Assembly (NCBI GenBank): GCA_035236585.1
Contig: CP141137.1
Span: forward strand, 49,188,057 to 49,252,056
Length of the DNA: 64,000 nt
Direction of reading: 5' to 3'
Source: Warburgia ugandensis
Taxonomy: Eukaryota > Streptophyta > Magnoliopsida > Canellales > Canellaceae
Shown: positions 33,011 through 45,180 of the stretch, in pieces
How positions within the stretch are numbered: the first letter of the stretch is position 1
Layout: every line of letters starts with the position of its first letter
Program-made: the position numbers and the translations under genes
The notes under the pieces: model-generated
Told to the model about the DNA's origin: nothing
What the model saw: only the letters and a program-made list of their open reading frames with translations
Database searches by the model: none

Positions 33011-34986
33011 TGTGACACCTCAAATTTTTATAACAATTTTTTTTATAAGATAATAATAATAGTCGTAGTCGGGATCCCATGTTAAAAAGATTCTATTAAT
33101 TATTTTATTAAAACATTTATTGAAACCTCTATGTGTTATTTTCTTTTTCCAAAACATCACAATTATAGTTTAAAACATAATTAATTTTTTTGCGATGACA
33201 CAATTGAAACAATACACATATTAAACCAACGTCAAAATCATCGACGCCTTTATTTTCAAAACAATAAATATCCAAAACACAATATTAATGTGACCCAGGG
33301 TCTATCCATCATAACATCCCATCTAAATATCCATCATATGTATAACTATCATAATCAAATCCATAAAATAAAAGTATATAGTCCATAAAGAAAGTCACAT
33401 GGTACTCCATTTATTAATTCACGTCACTGTTTATCATTCAAAGTAAAGAAATCTCCCACTGCTATCATGGTCTCTCAACAGTCTTACCCTTCCTGCTCTC
33501 GCGCTCAAGATCTAAGGCATTGCAAAACAAAGCAATGCCTTAGCAAGCTATTGCTTGTGTAGGTACATTGATATTTAATGTAATAAAGACGAAACATATC
33601 GAATGACAGCGGTGATATAATAAGAAGATCTATCATCTATAAAAATAAAATCATTATAATCAATGCCAACATAATCTCAAAGCATCATGTATGATAAAAC
33701 ATGCATCTCATGGATTTAAAACATAATATGAGCTAATGTAAATGAGCATACGATAATAACAGGGCACCCCAAGGTACATGGGTCCCACAAGCGTCATATA
33801 CACTCATATCACCGATCATGAGTACTCATATCCAACCTCTGAGTGTCGTCACACCCAGGTGTATAATCACATCTCCATGCTCATCATACAAGCACACAGA
33901 ATAAGAGTATGGATCGTCATGCTGCAGTAGCAACCCTCTAGGGTCTCAACCACCGCTGCTCCTTGTCAACACCATAACGAGAGACTTAATGTCCATCCTC
34001 ATGGAAAGGCCCGGACTAGTAGTGTGGACTATCCATGTTATCAAGCCCCTACCAAAAGCCATTTGTGAGCAGGTGTCTATCATATCACAATCACATCACA
34101 AATCTCAGAGGGTGGGTGGCTAGCCCTACTCCCTCCTAACATGACATCCACTAGGTGAAAGCACCCGTCATAAAACCTAAAATACGAAAAACATGTATCT
34201 TAAAAACCAGGAGCACTTATGGCTCGCAATCCTCAAGGCACGCCCCTTATCCCAGGGTTAGCCTCTAAAAGGACCAACCACCAAGCCTCTACTTTCTTTT
34301 CTCATGAAAACCCATTAGTTTCAATGATGCAATAAGGAAAGAAATTTTCTAATTATGCATAAATATGTAATATCGATCTCATGAAATCATCAATCGTAAT
34401 CCATTCAATATATTGTCGAAAATCAAATATCAATCATAATATATAAAATTCTGGGTTTCACAATTTTTTGACAAATTTAAACAATGCAATTTAAATCACA
34501 GTCAATCATGATGATGCAAGATTTTAAAATCAAAACAAAATATTAAATGTCGTCACCTACCTCGATGTGAGATCACTCAACTCGAGTGTATAATCCCCTT
34601 ATATTGTATGTTCTGATGTATTTGTTAATACCACAATACTATTTGATGTTATTTATTTCATTATAAGGGAATCTATGGTGATCCAACCATTGGATCATCC
34701 TCTAACTTCTTTAATTATGATTTGGCTCTTAACTTTAGTCCCATCTCCTCTTTATCTATTTGTTTTTGTGTATCTAATGTTTATTCCTAAATCTGACAGT
34801 CAAATCATTCTCAAATCAATAATTTCCCAAGATCTTGGTTAGATCAATGGTCTAGATCAATTTATAGAGTAATTACATCTAATTTACTCCTCTTGCCCTT
34901 CTTTAGTATCATATAGTTTATATTTTTTCAAGTTCTAGAGCCTGATCGCCCTTTGATCGACCAGATCTAAGTTATTGGATATTATT
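33011..34986 (-). repeat. 5' LTR of the chromovirus, inner part
   Basis: This is the inner (3') part of the long 5' LTR; the outer part continues at 44012-45180 beyond the inserted gag-only element. It has the GGCATTGC hairpin at 33512-33557 and a CAGAGGGTGGGTGGCTAGCC block near 34110, matching the LTRs at 1 and 45180 onward. Confidence 0.8.
33512..33557 (-). other. Double hairpin inside LTR (copy 4)
   Basis: CTAAGGCATTGC (33512-33523) pairs perfectly with GCAATGCCTTAG (33532-33543) over AAAACAAA. Then CAAGC (33544-33548) pairs with GCTTG (33553-33557). In the sense of the LTR (minus strand) the small hairpin comes first, as in copies 1 and 3. Confidence 0.8.
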
Positions 34987-37156
34987 TGTTAAGTGTTCAA
35001 TTTGGTCAAAATACCCCTAATTTAGTGTTCAATTAGATCATCTAACCGTTCAAATTTGCAAAACTTAGCTTGATTTTGAATTTAACTTCAATTGACCATC
35101 CAAACCTTAATTTGTCAAAATCAACAGTTAAATGATCATTAGAGCTCATTAAATAACTAATGTACGGTTCAGATGATTCTAATTTAGTCTTTTCTTTTGC
35201 AGATCAACCAAAGGATGCACAGATGACTAAGATCAAAAGTTAACGGTGCAGATCATCTTAAAGAGGATTGGATGGACTAGATCACCCATGAAGATGGATG
35301 GAATAGTTTCCTAAACAATAATGAGTTTAATTGGGAATCATGGACAGAAGGGAAATAACATGGAGAAGGCAATGTACAATTTTGAAAGAGTTTCCAAAGT
35401 CCAAGGAGGGGACCCAATTTAGCATTCCCTTAATCCCTCTTTCCCTACTTCTCTCTTTCCTATTCTTCCCTCTCTACCTACCTTCCTATTCCACTCTCAT
35501 TTCCTTTTTCTCTTTTTCCTTTATTTTTCTTTCCTTTCCCACTCCCACTCCCACTCCCATTCCCTCTTTCCTTTCCTTTCTTTTCTCTTTCCCTCCTTAT
35601 TTTTCTTCTTTCTTTTTTCCTTCCTCACTCTCACGTACCCATCTCTCTTCTCCCTAACGTCTTGCTCCCCTCTTCCCTTTCTCTATTCTATTCCTCTCTC
35701 CATTCTCACCACCTTCTTCTTCTCTCCCCATCTCTCTTTCCCATTCTATTCTCTCTTCTCCATCTCCCTTCTCATTCTTTTCTCTTCTCCTCTCTCTCAT
35801 AGCTTTCCTTCACCACCAAACTCTCTCCCTGCTCTTCTCTCCCATGTTCTATCCTTCCTCTCACACTCTTCTTTCTCCATTCTCACATCTCTTCTCTCCC
35901 ACTTCCCATCTCTCACAACGCTCCTCTCATTCCCCTTGTTCTATCCACACAACTCAAGCTCCTCCCTCTCTATCTCCACCCTTTCCCTTCTCCTTCGCAC
36001 TTCTCTTTCCACCTGACCAGACCCACCTTATTCTCCTCTCCTCTGTCTCTCTTCTCATCTGCCTCGTACCCCACCTTTTCTACCCAGTCCGTTCCAGGCT
36101 GGTGATCAATGCCCAAGCATCATCTCCTTCATCGAGCAGAGTAAAGCCCATGCCAGATCGCACTCCATCTTCTTCCTACAACATCGCACTAGTCATCGGC
36201 TAGATTGCACGCCAATCCCTCCATCTCAAGCGTCTTTTTAGTCATCGGACGGTCCAAGAGCGGAAACCCAAGTCGGGTTTCCACTCTTTTTCCTCTCCTC
36301 CTTCCTCATCTCTTCTTCCCTTCTCCTTTCTTCCCTTTCTTCCTTCTCTTCACCCTCCTTCATTTCTCTTCCTTCGTATGGTTCTTGCTTAAAAACCAAA
36401 TTTTCATAAAATTCCAGTTTTGCCCCTTCTCTTTAAAAGAAATTGCATTTCTGTTCTGTTCTGTTAATTCCATCTGTGTCCCTAGTTTATTTACATCTGT
36501 GTCTCAGTTATTCCAATTTTATTTTATCTGCATTTTTCTTATCCAGGAATTACCTAATCTCTACTAGATCATTTAAGGCTTAACCCAATCAACGGGTTAG
36601 CCTTAATCAAAACCAAATCTTCAATTTCTCCTTTATTTCTCAACGGATTTCAAATTAATTTTGCAGAATCATTCTTAGGACATTCCTAGATCTAAGTGAC
36701 ATTTCTGATCTTCGATCTGAAATTCATAAATCAATTTGAACTGTCCAAATCTTAAAATTACAATTTAGCGCAGATCTCTTTAATTTTGAAGAATTTGTCA
36801 AATCTGACTGGTGGATCACTAATCAAGAATGGGTTGAAGATATCTGTAAAGGAGGATTAGCTTTTAGAAGACCAGAAGTGAAGATTTTGATAAAGATTGA
36901 TCTAAGGAAGAAGCTTTTTCTTGTTATTCGATTTTATTTCAGAACTGGAAATTCTGTATTTTTGAGAAGGTGATTAGATCTGAACATTGATTCTCATTTC
37001 AATAATTCCAGTAATTTTGAGTGATTTCTTTTTTAATTTTATATAATTAAATTTTATTGAAATTCCTACTTTTTAAATCAAGTTCTCGTGGGATCGACCT
37101 GTACTTGCATTAGCTACACTACAATAGCCCGTGCACTTGTGGTTAAACAATCAACA
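34987..37156 (+). repeat. 5' LTR of gag-only element, with ~900-bp pyrimidine-rich core
   Basis: It starts TGTTAAGTG and ends CAATCAACA. About 35410-36370 is overwhelmingly C and T on the plus strand (CCCTCTTTCC, CTCTCTTC), interrupted near 36070-36280 by a less biased GC-rich part. The serine, phenylalanine and proline rich open frames here (35331-36567) are produced by that bias. An equivalent region lies in the 3' LTR. Confidence 0.85.
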
Positions 37157-37162
37157 AGTTTT

Positions 37163-37180
37163 TGTCGCCGTTGCTGGGGA
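37163..37180 (+). other. Primer-binding site, Asp-tRNA type
   Basis: TGTCGCCGTTGCTGGGGA closely matches TGGCGCCGTTGCCGGGGA, the complement of the tRNA-Asp 3' end used by Athila/Tat-type elements. It lies 6 nt after the LTR end. Confidence 0.75.
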
Positions 37181-38333
37181 CTTGGAAAGGAGTTTTCATA
37201 AAAATTTAATTAAAAATTCAAAAAAGAAAGTTTAAAAAATTAAGAATTTCCATTTTTAGCATTTTTGAAAATTTTGGGTGCATTTTTCAATTATTTTTAG
37301 GTATAATCACTTTGTTTCTTGAATTTGGTACTAATTTCTAATTTTATTTTTCAGGAAATTGGAAAGTGGAGGAATTTGGCAAGTGGCTCTGCACCAAAAT
37401 GGAAATTTTCATGCTTTCCTAGAATAGTACTTTCTTTTTCCTTTTGAGTGAATCTTATAGTGAGGATCCTTGTAAATTGCAATTTCCATTTTAAATTTTA
37501 AAGGGTTGTATAATACAGGCAAGTGTGGGATAAAGTGGCCCACACTTGATCTTTATCAGAAACCCCACTGTGAGTTTCCTCACTCATTTATTTTCTAGAT
37601 TAGGGTTTGCATTTAGAATAATTTGCATTGTTTGGTAGTGTAACTCATATAGAAAGCATCTTTTATAATTGTTGCATTTTAGGATTTTGTATTAGTTTAC
37701 TGCTTTTAATTGCATTCTTAGGGCACGTTTAATGCTTTAAGGTGATTTATGTACTGATTGAATTGCCATGGTGTGCGAAAATTAATTAGTAAGGGCACCC
37801 TACCCCCATAAGATCAAGGGTGGATTTCATCACCACCTCTTTGCACATTTAGGATAATCACCTCAAGCGCGCAACCCTTCCTTTCGCATTAATTTAAAAT
37901 CAATCAGAAGAGACATATAGGGCCATCACATGCTCGTAGGACCCTCTTAATAGGACATGATTTACTGTCACTCTAGTGGCTTTTGATCATTGTGGTTATT
38001 GGGGGTTATCTAATAGAGCCTCGCTCTTCCCCCACCTCCTATTGACGTTTGTTGAGGTCTAAACACCTCCTTACACAAGGGTTGTATTAATCGCTTTGGT
38101 TAGAACCTAACTGGTAAGCAGTAATCAACTCCTAAAGAGAGGAGGAGCGTTAGATTAGGCTAATTAAAAGCATCGTCCCCACAGAAAATCAAGAAAATCA
38201 AAATATTGCTGCTTATTAGCCTTGGAATTATTTGAGTGCGTCCTTTTGTTTGCGCATCATTCTAGAAGTTAGGTTGCATCATTTAGGTTAGTTTTCCAAA
38301 CAAAAGAAAAAAAGAGAGAGAAGAAATGATCAG

Positions 38334-39956
38334 TTGCACCTAATGAATAATTTAAACACTGATAAAAAGGGTAATTTACATCCCAACATTAATAGAGAAG
38401 ATATTTTCCCATGGAGAAACAATCCACTCTTTAATAATGATGATCCACCTTTCATCTTTGATAATGATGATGTTTCTTCATGGACGAGTAATCCTCTCTT
38501 TGATGCTGATGATCCTCCACCTCTATTTAATGATGATATACATCAATGGAGGAATCATTCTCAACCACATGAAAATAGGAGAAAGGTCCAACATAAAACA
38601 CATGAGGATAGTTGGCATAATCAAAATCCTTGTGGGAAGACACTAAGAAACTATTTACAACCTAATTATACCATCACACTTTCATGTATACTTTTACCTC
38701 CAAATGCTGGTATGATTGAATTAAAGGTGGGAGTAATTCAATTACTTCCCAAATTCTATGGGTTGGGTAGTGAGAGTCCTTACATGCATTTAAAAGAATT
38801 CAATGAAGTATGCATAACCCAACATACACAAAACATTGAATTAGATATGGTAAGACTCAAACTATTTTCTTTTTCCTTAAAAGAAAAAGCTAAGATGTGG
38901 TTTCATTCACTGCCATCAGGTTCCATACAATCATGGGAAGAAATGACTAGGAAGTTCTTGAATAAGTTCTTTCCTATACATAAGACAAATGCTCTCTGTC
39001 GAAATATAATGAATTTTACCTAGACAAATAATGAAACTTTTTATCAATGCTGGGAAAGATTTAAGGAATTATTGTTAACTTGTTCACATCATGGATACGA
39101 ACTTTGGCATCTCATTAGCTTCTTTTATGAAGGACTTAAATCTGATATGCACCAGTTTGTTGAAATAATGTGCAATGGTAATTTCTTAAACAAACAACTT
39201 GAAGAGGTGCAAGAGTATTTTGAATGGTTGGCAAAGAGCGCACAAACTTGGGCTGATTCAGAAAAAGTAGGTTTCTCAAACAAGCCTAAGTCCACCACCA
39301 CATCCTCTAGTGGAGAAATATATGCTACAACTAAAAAAGATAATATGAAAATAGAATCTTTAGATAGAACAGTTGAGGCCATGGAAATGGAAAAATGTCC
39401 CTCTAAGGAATGTCCCATTGCTCCTGCATTTCAGGATGTGTTCCATAAACAAACCCATTCTTATGAGCAACATTTTTCCCCATCTGTAGAGACATATAAT
39501 TCCAAATGGAGTAATCATTCTACTACTAGAAATGAATATAAGGCTAATGTCTCACAGAAATCCCAACATCAACCCTATCACCACAAAGGACCACTTGCTC
39601 CTAGACCTTACCTTCCTCCACATACGAGGAAAGTGGAGGATAAATTTCATCAAGTCATGCAATACCAGGAGAAGAAAATTGCTCAAATTAAAGCCCAATT
39701 AAAAGAGAACATAAATTCCATGACTGAATTGAAGGACATGCTACAGACCATTAGTAAAGAGGAATGTCCTATCCCACCAAATGAATATCTTGATGATATG
39801 GATGTAGCAGACGAGATTAATTCTTCATTTACAAACATGGAACAAACAAAGGTAGCTACCATTATTCATAATGGTAACATAATAGAGCAATTTGAACCTA
39901 AAAAGGCTAAAATAGTATTTAAATTGGTCAGAAAAAGAGATGAATTTATTGATTAG
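38334..39956 (+). mobile_element. Gag-like region of the nested element
   Basis: The first part repeats FPWRNNPLFNNDDPPF, SSWTSNPLFDADDPPPLF and HQWRNHS, an acidic tandem motif of about 21 residues near the N terminus. A retrotransposon gag core follows: LLPKFYGLGSESPYMHLKEFNEVC, then LKLFSFSLKEKAKMWFHSLPSGSIQSWEEMTRKFLNKFFP. The later part continues the gag core (YFEWLAKSAQTW) and ends in a lysine- and glutamate-rich, coiled-coil-prone tail with no zinc knuckle seen. It is broken. The core wording matches gag of Athila/Tat-type Gypsy elements. Confidence 0.8.
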
Positions 39957-41937
39957 GAAAATGTTACACCCACTGAGCAATATGACATCCTTGCTCCATT
40001 TTCAAAAAGGCTGCATCAAACTCCTACAATTGTCTCTAATTATGTGAAGCAGCTTGAAGATAAATTTATCTTGCCTTGTGATAAAATGAAAAATTTTAAA
40101 TTGCAAGATGAATTTATTCATCATTCCTTTTTAGAGGCTCGTTCAGCTTATTTCGTATGGGACCGAGGGAAGTTTCGAACTCAGTAATGTTTTTCCTTTG
40201 AAAATAAAATATGTAGCGTAGTTTTTACTTTCTTATTTTTCTTTTTCAGTTTTTTCTATATCTCTCAATTTTATTTTATTGCAGTTCTCAATGCATTATC
40301 ATCATCATACTTTTTAAACATTGAGGACAATGTTTCTTTCAGGTTGGGGGGTGTAGACTTCTAGCAAATTCTAGTTTTTTTTTAAGATTTTTTTTAACTG
40401 CTTTCCTTGATTTTTCAAAAAAAAAAAAAAGAAAAATTTTAGGTTAATTCCTTTACTATGATGAGAATTGGATTTTCTGAAGTATAATCTAGATAACTTT
40501 AACTTATCAATGGAATTAAATATGATTAATTCATCATTTTACTCATTTTCTAAAGAATTCCATGAAAGTAAAGTCTCAGATCATATTTGTACACGCAGTT
40601 GCATATAGATGGTCTAGATTGATAAGTGACTATAACTTAGAGATTTTGAAGAAATTCAGTGGAGGCCTATAACCTAAGTGAGTTTTAGAGCCATTCATCC
40701 TTTTGAGAGGTTATAAATATTCCTAATTTTCTTCAGCGTGGTTAAAGAAAATTGATCCCACAAAATTTCTTAATTTTGGCTAATTACCTGAATAATTAGA
40801 ATATTATCTTTAAAATTCTAGAAGTTCATTGAATTTGATGGATTATAGGAAACCTAGAAAATGATTTAGGTCATCATTGTTATTAACCTAGAGACATAAA
40901 GCCTACCTAGAAATATTTTTACCAACTAGTTAGCCAACTTGAGCCTTTTATATAAAGCTTTTTCTTTTGCCAACCAAATTATCCTTTACCCATATTAACC
41001 CAGTATAAATTATCCATTACCCATTTTCTTTGAAAAATAAGTTAGAGAGGAATGAAGAAATACCTTGTAGTTACAATAGAAAAGTGGATATCAAGAAAAG
41101 AAATATTCTTCAAAGTGATTCAAAAGTGTGAAAAGAAGAAGAAGAAGAAGAAGAAGAAGAAGAAGAAGAAGAAGAAAAAGTTTGAAGAATACAAAGAAAA
41201 GTGAAAAAAAGAAGAAGAAGAATAAACATTCACTTCATCAAAGAAAGAAAGAGTTATCAACTTTAATGGAAGGCCTCTACTTATTTTTTTGAAGAAAGCT
41301 TGAATAACCTTATATCCTTTCTTTGGTACCCTATCATAAGCGTACATTTCGTCCCGTTAAAGAACTATTGATTCTAGGATGAATATAGTCTTGATGAGGA
41401 AATGAATGGATAAGATCTAAAAGAGTGGTATTTCTAAATATTCAAAGGTAATGGCATCCATTCCAAAGGGATCAAAACAATAAAATTCCTTAGTAATTCC
41501 CGTTTTTCATGAGTATATGTGAGGTAAATTTGTTTTTATTGACTTTTCTCATATAATTAAAAGAGAGATATGATTTGACCCCTTTATCTAAGAGATTTTG
41601 TTTTTGAGCATATGTCATTAGTGAGGATTGAGGTTAAAACATATTTCAAATGGAGCTCAAAAGTTAAGAAGTCTACTTAGAGATCAAGATGATTCTATAT
41701 GTAAACTGTACATACACGCACACATTCTGAGATCTGAGCTTAAGTGAAATTACTTTGGCATATGGGTAGGGTTTTGAATTTTTCAGTAATTTTTATTAGT
41801 ATACTAAAGTGATGTGATTTATTGAAGATAATTTCCTAAGGAAAAAGAGGAGTTGACTTAAAAATAAAATTTGAAATCTTGAAATTTGGTTTTTCGCATG
41901 TTTTGCTCAAGACTAGCAAAATGCTGGTTGGGGGGTG
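39957..41937 (+). mobile_element. Non-coding 3' internal region of the nested element
   Basis: Past gag there is an ATTGAGGACAATG block followed by AGGTTGGGGGGTG (near 40318-40355), a phrase known from non-coding parts of Athila/Tat-type elements. Then comes AT-rich sequence, a GAA run (41133-41177), and the purine-rich tract next to the 3' LTR (about 41924-41937). No pol domain was found. Confidence 0.7.
41133..41177. repeat. (GAA)n microsatellite
   Basis: A GAA run of about 45 bp inside the nested element. The poly-phenylalanine open frame on the minus strand (41120-41347) is its artefact. Confidence 0.9.
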
Positions 41938-44006
41938 TGTTAAGTGTTCAATTTTGGTCAAAATGCCCCTAATTTAGTGTTCAATTAGATCATCTAACCG
42001 TTCAAATTTGCAAAACTTAGCTTGATTTTGAATTTAACTTCAATTGACCTTCCAAACCTTAATTTGTCAAAATCAACACTCAGATGATCATTAGAGCTCA
42101 TTAAATGACTAATGTACGGTTCAGATGATTCTAATTTAGTCTTTTCTTTTGTAGATCAACCAAAGGACGCACGGATGATTAAGATCAAAAGTTAATGGTG
42201 CAAATCATCTTAAAGAGGATTGGATGGACCAGATAACTCATGAAGATGGATGGAATAGTTTCCTAAATAATAGTGGAGTTTAATTGGGAATCATGAATAG
42301 AAGGAAAATAACATGGAGAAGGCAATGTACAATTTTGGAAGAGTTTCCAAAGTCCAAGGAGGGGACCCAATTTAGCATTCTCTTAATCCTTCTTTCCCTA
42401 CTCTCTTTTCTATTCTTCCCTCTCTACCTACCTTCCTATTCCACTCTCTTTTCCTTTTTCTCTTTTTTCTTTATTTTTCTTTCCTTTCCCACTCCCACTC
42501 TCACTCCCTCTTTCCTTTCTTTTCTCTTTCCCTCCTTATTTTTCTTCTTTCTTTTTCCCTTCCTCACTCTCACATACCCATCTCTCTTCTCCCTAACATC
42601 TTGCTCCCCCTCTTCCCTTTCTCTATTCTAGTCCTCTCTCTCCCATGGTCTACCCTTCCTCTCACACTCTTCTCTCTCTCCATTCTCACATCTCTTCTTT
42701 TCTCTCCCACTTCCCATCTCTCACAATGCTCCTCTCATTCCCCTTGTTCTGTCCACACAACCCAAGCTCCTCCTTCTCTATCTCCACCCTTTTCCTTCTC
42801 CTTCGCACTTCTCTTTCCACCTGACCAGACCCACCTTATTCTCCTCTCCTCTCCTCTCCTCTGTCTCTCTTCTCATCTGCCTAGTACCCCACCTTTTCTG
42901 CCTAATCCATTCCAGGCTGGTGATCAACGCCCAGGCGTCATCTCCTTCATCGAGCAGAGCAAAGCCCAGGCCATATCGCACTCCATCTTCTTCCTACAGC
43001 ACCGCACCAGTCACCGACCAGATTGCACGCTAATCCCTCCATCTCAGGTGTCTTTCTTGTCATCGGACGGTCCAAGAGCGGAAACCCAAGTCGGGTTTCC
43101 CCTCTTTTTCCTCTCCTCCTTCCTCCTCTCTTCTTACCTTCTCCTCTCTTCCCTTTCTTCCTTCTCTTCTCTCTCCTTCGTTTCTCTTCCTTCGTTTGGT
43201 TCTTGCTTAAAAACCAGATTTTCACAAAATTTTGGTTTTGCCCCTTCTCTTTAAAAGAAATTGCATTTCTATTCTTTTACGTTAATGCTATCTGTGTCCC
43301 CAGTTTATTTACATCTGTGTCCTCAGTTTATTTACATATGTGTCCCAGTTATTCTGATTTTGTTTTATCTGCATTTTTCTTATCTAGGAATTGCCTAATC
43401 TCTACCAGATCATTTAAGGCTTAACCCAATCAACGAGTTAGCCTTAATCAAAACCAAATCTTTAATTTCTCCTTTGTTTCTCAACGAATTTCAAATTAAT
43501 TTTGAGGAATCATTCTTAGGACATTCCTAGATCTAAGTGACATTTCTGATCTTCGATCTGAAATTCATAAATCAATCTGAACCGTCCAAATCTTGAAATT
43601 ACAATTTAGCCCAGATCTCTTTGATTTTGAGGAATTTGTCAAATCCGACTGGTGGATCACTAATCAAGAAAGAGTTGAAGATATCTGTAAAGGAGGATCA
43701 ACTTTTAGAAGACCAGAAGTGAAGATTTTGATAAAGATTGATCTATGGAAGAAGTTTTTTCTTGTTATTCGATTTTATTTGTTTTATTTCGGAATTGAAA
43801 ATTATGTATTTTTGAGAAGGTGATTAGATCTGAACATTGATTCTCATTTCAATAATTCTAGGAATTTTGAGTGATTTATTTTTTAATTTTACATAATTAA
43901 ATTTTATTGAAATTCCTACTTTTTAAATCAAGTCCTCGTGAGATCGACCCGTACTTGCATTAGCTACACTATAATAGCTCGTGCACTTGTGGTTAAACAA
44001 TCAATA
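41938..44006 (+). repeat. 3' LTR of gag-only element
   Basis: It is collinear with 34987-37156 throughout, including the pyrimidine-rich core (about 42370-43200) and the CGGACGGTCCAAGAGCGGAA block. It ends near 44006, followed by CTATT, which corresponds to TTATT before the 5' LTR. Confidence 0.85.
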
Positions 44007-44011
44007 CTATT

Positions 44012-45180
44012 CTATAATTTTTCTAAATTAAAAGTGGTCAATAGTAAGTTTTTAAGTTAAATCTAGGTCCACATTGTCAAGACAATAGCAACAAATGTTT
44101 CCGATCATGATTTGGACCTCTGTAGCTCTCAAAATTAAGTTTTTTGTGAAAATACTTCATAAATTAATATTATTAATTTATAGGGGGTCGGGCGGTGCTT
44201 TTGCACCGGTTTATACCAGCGGCCCTGGTTTACATCGGGTTACACCAATGCCCCAGTTTACACCGGGTTACACTAGCATCGAGGAAGACAATCGGAGTCC
44301 GGTTGTCACTAGTGACCCCATAGGTGCCCAAATTTAGTGATTTTTGCACCCTTTTACTCAAAATTTCATGTATTTTCCATTTTCAACACTCCTGTGGCTT
44401 GATTTTGCCAAAAACTAATGTTTTTACTCAATTTTTCTCATGTTCCTAAAATTTTCCTTTGCATTGTTCTTCATGATTTTCGGCTTCGTCCATCGTCGAA
44501 TTTTTCTCAAACTTAAAGGGTTTGTTCTTGGGTTCCTTATGCATTAGATGGACAGTCCAATCTCTATTTTAATGATGTTTTATCAACCCATTTGCATTCC
44601 AACAGTAGCGTATACAGATTTCCATTGTCGTTTTTCCCGACTTTCATGCACATCACTGCTGTATACACTGCACATGCAAAAGGGGATTAGAGGGTTGGGG
44701 CTTACCTCGATCAACTAGGTGGTTGTTGACGCTGTTGAATCCCTAATTGCCAAAAAAATGTGATTTTTGCGGAGGTTAGGGTTTAAGGAAAGGGCGCGAT
44801 GGAGAAGATGATGAGAAGAGTAGACTAAGGAAGAGAGATCGTGCTTGGGAAGGAGGAAGGGAAACTCTTCCCTTATACGCCTTTCCTTTGATGATTTTTT
44901 TGGAAAAATTGTTGGATCTGATAATGGAAGATGGAAAGGGTTTTCGTTATCAAAACTGCCCCTATATTTTGGGCCCCTCCAAATTACTAAACTGCCCTTA
45001 CAAGTTCAACGGCCCATAACTTCTTCATTGAGCTCCTTTTTCTACGTTCTTTATGTCTTTGAAATTCTATCGATGCGTACTTCCTAGTTTTTAAGTTTTC
45101 AGAACCAAATTCTATACATAAATTTTTAATTTTAATTTATTTATTTTATCACTAATTTAAAATTAAAATTGAGGATATTA
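44012..45180 (-). repeat. 5' LTR of the chromovirus, outer part
   Basis: This is the continuation of the LTR interrupted at 34986. ATTTGGACCTCTGTAGCTC (near 44111) and TTTTTTGTGAA match the solo LTR at 15525-15570. The end AATTAAAATTGAGGATATTA near 45180 matches the outer end of the 3' LTR at 26073. Without the nested element the LTR is about 3.1 kb, like the solo LTR at 13345-16489. Confidence 0.8.

Larger units (their letters stand above)
34987..44006 (+). mobile_element. Gag-only non-autonomous LTR element (LARD-like), nested
   Basis: LTRs at 34987-37156 and 41938-44006 (TGTTAAG start; CAATCAACA end or its close equivalent) flank about 4.8 kb of internal sequence. An Asp-tRNA-type primer-binding site follows the first LTR, and a GGTTGGGGGGTGTG purine tract precedes the second. 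Only a gag-like region (38334-39956) is present, with no protease, reverse transcriptase or integrase. The flanks are TTATT (34982-34986) and CTATT (44007-44011). Over the first 300 bp the LTRs differ by roughly 5-6% by eye, suggesting an insertion of a few million years at common plant rates. It appears related to Athila/Tat-type Gypsy elements and is broken. Confidence 0.85.
25731..45180 (-). mobile_element. Tekay/Del-like chromovirus (Ty3/Gypsy), nested host
   Basis: This is a fossil Gypsy element on the minus strand. From 5' to 3' the order is: LTR (33011 upward, interrupted, to about 45180), primer-binding site, gag, protease, reverse transcriptase, RNase H, integrase and chromodomain. 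A 3' LTR remnant follows at 25731-26073. The chromodomain-type block after the integrase and the roughly 3.1-kb LTRs point to the Tekay/Del clade. The left flank is TTATT (25726-25730), and the right flank near 45181 is compatible though not exact. Two later insertions lie inside (27004-29270 and 34987-44006). It is clearly broken several times and cannot be active. Confidence 0.85.

Noticed and set aside
35331-36567. Three long plus-strand open frames rich in Ser, Phe, Leu and Pro, with parallels at 42284-43424
   Set aside because: They come from the long pyrimidine-rich core of an LTR present in both LTR copies; the bias removes stops and there is no protein similarity.
42778-43225. Arg/Glu/Lys-rich minus-strand frames resembling a basic nuclear protein
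   Set aside because: Reverse complement of the LTR pyrimidine tract; purely compositional.
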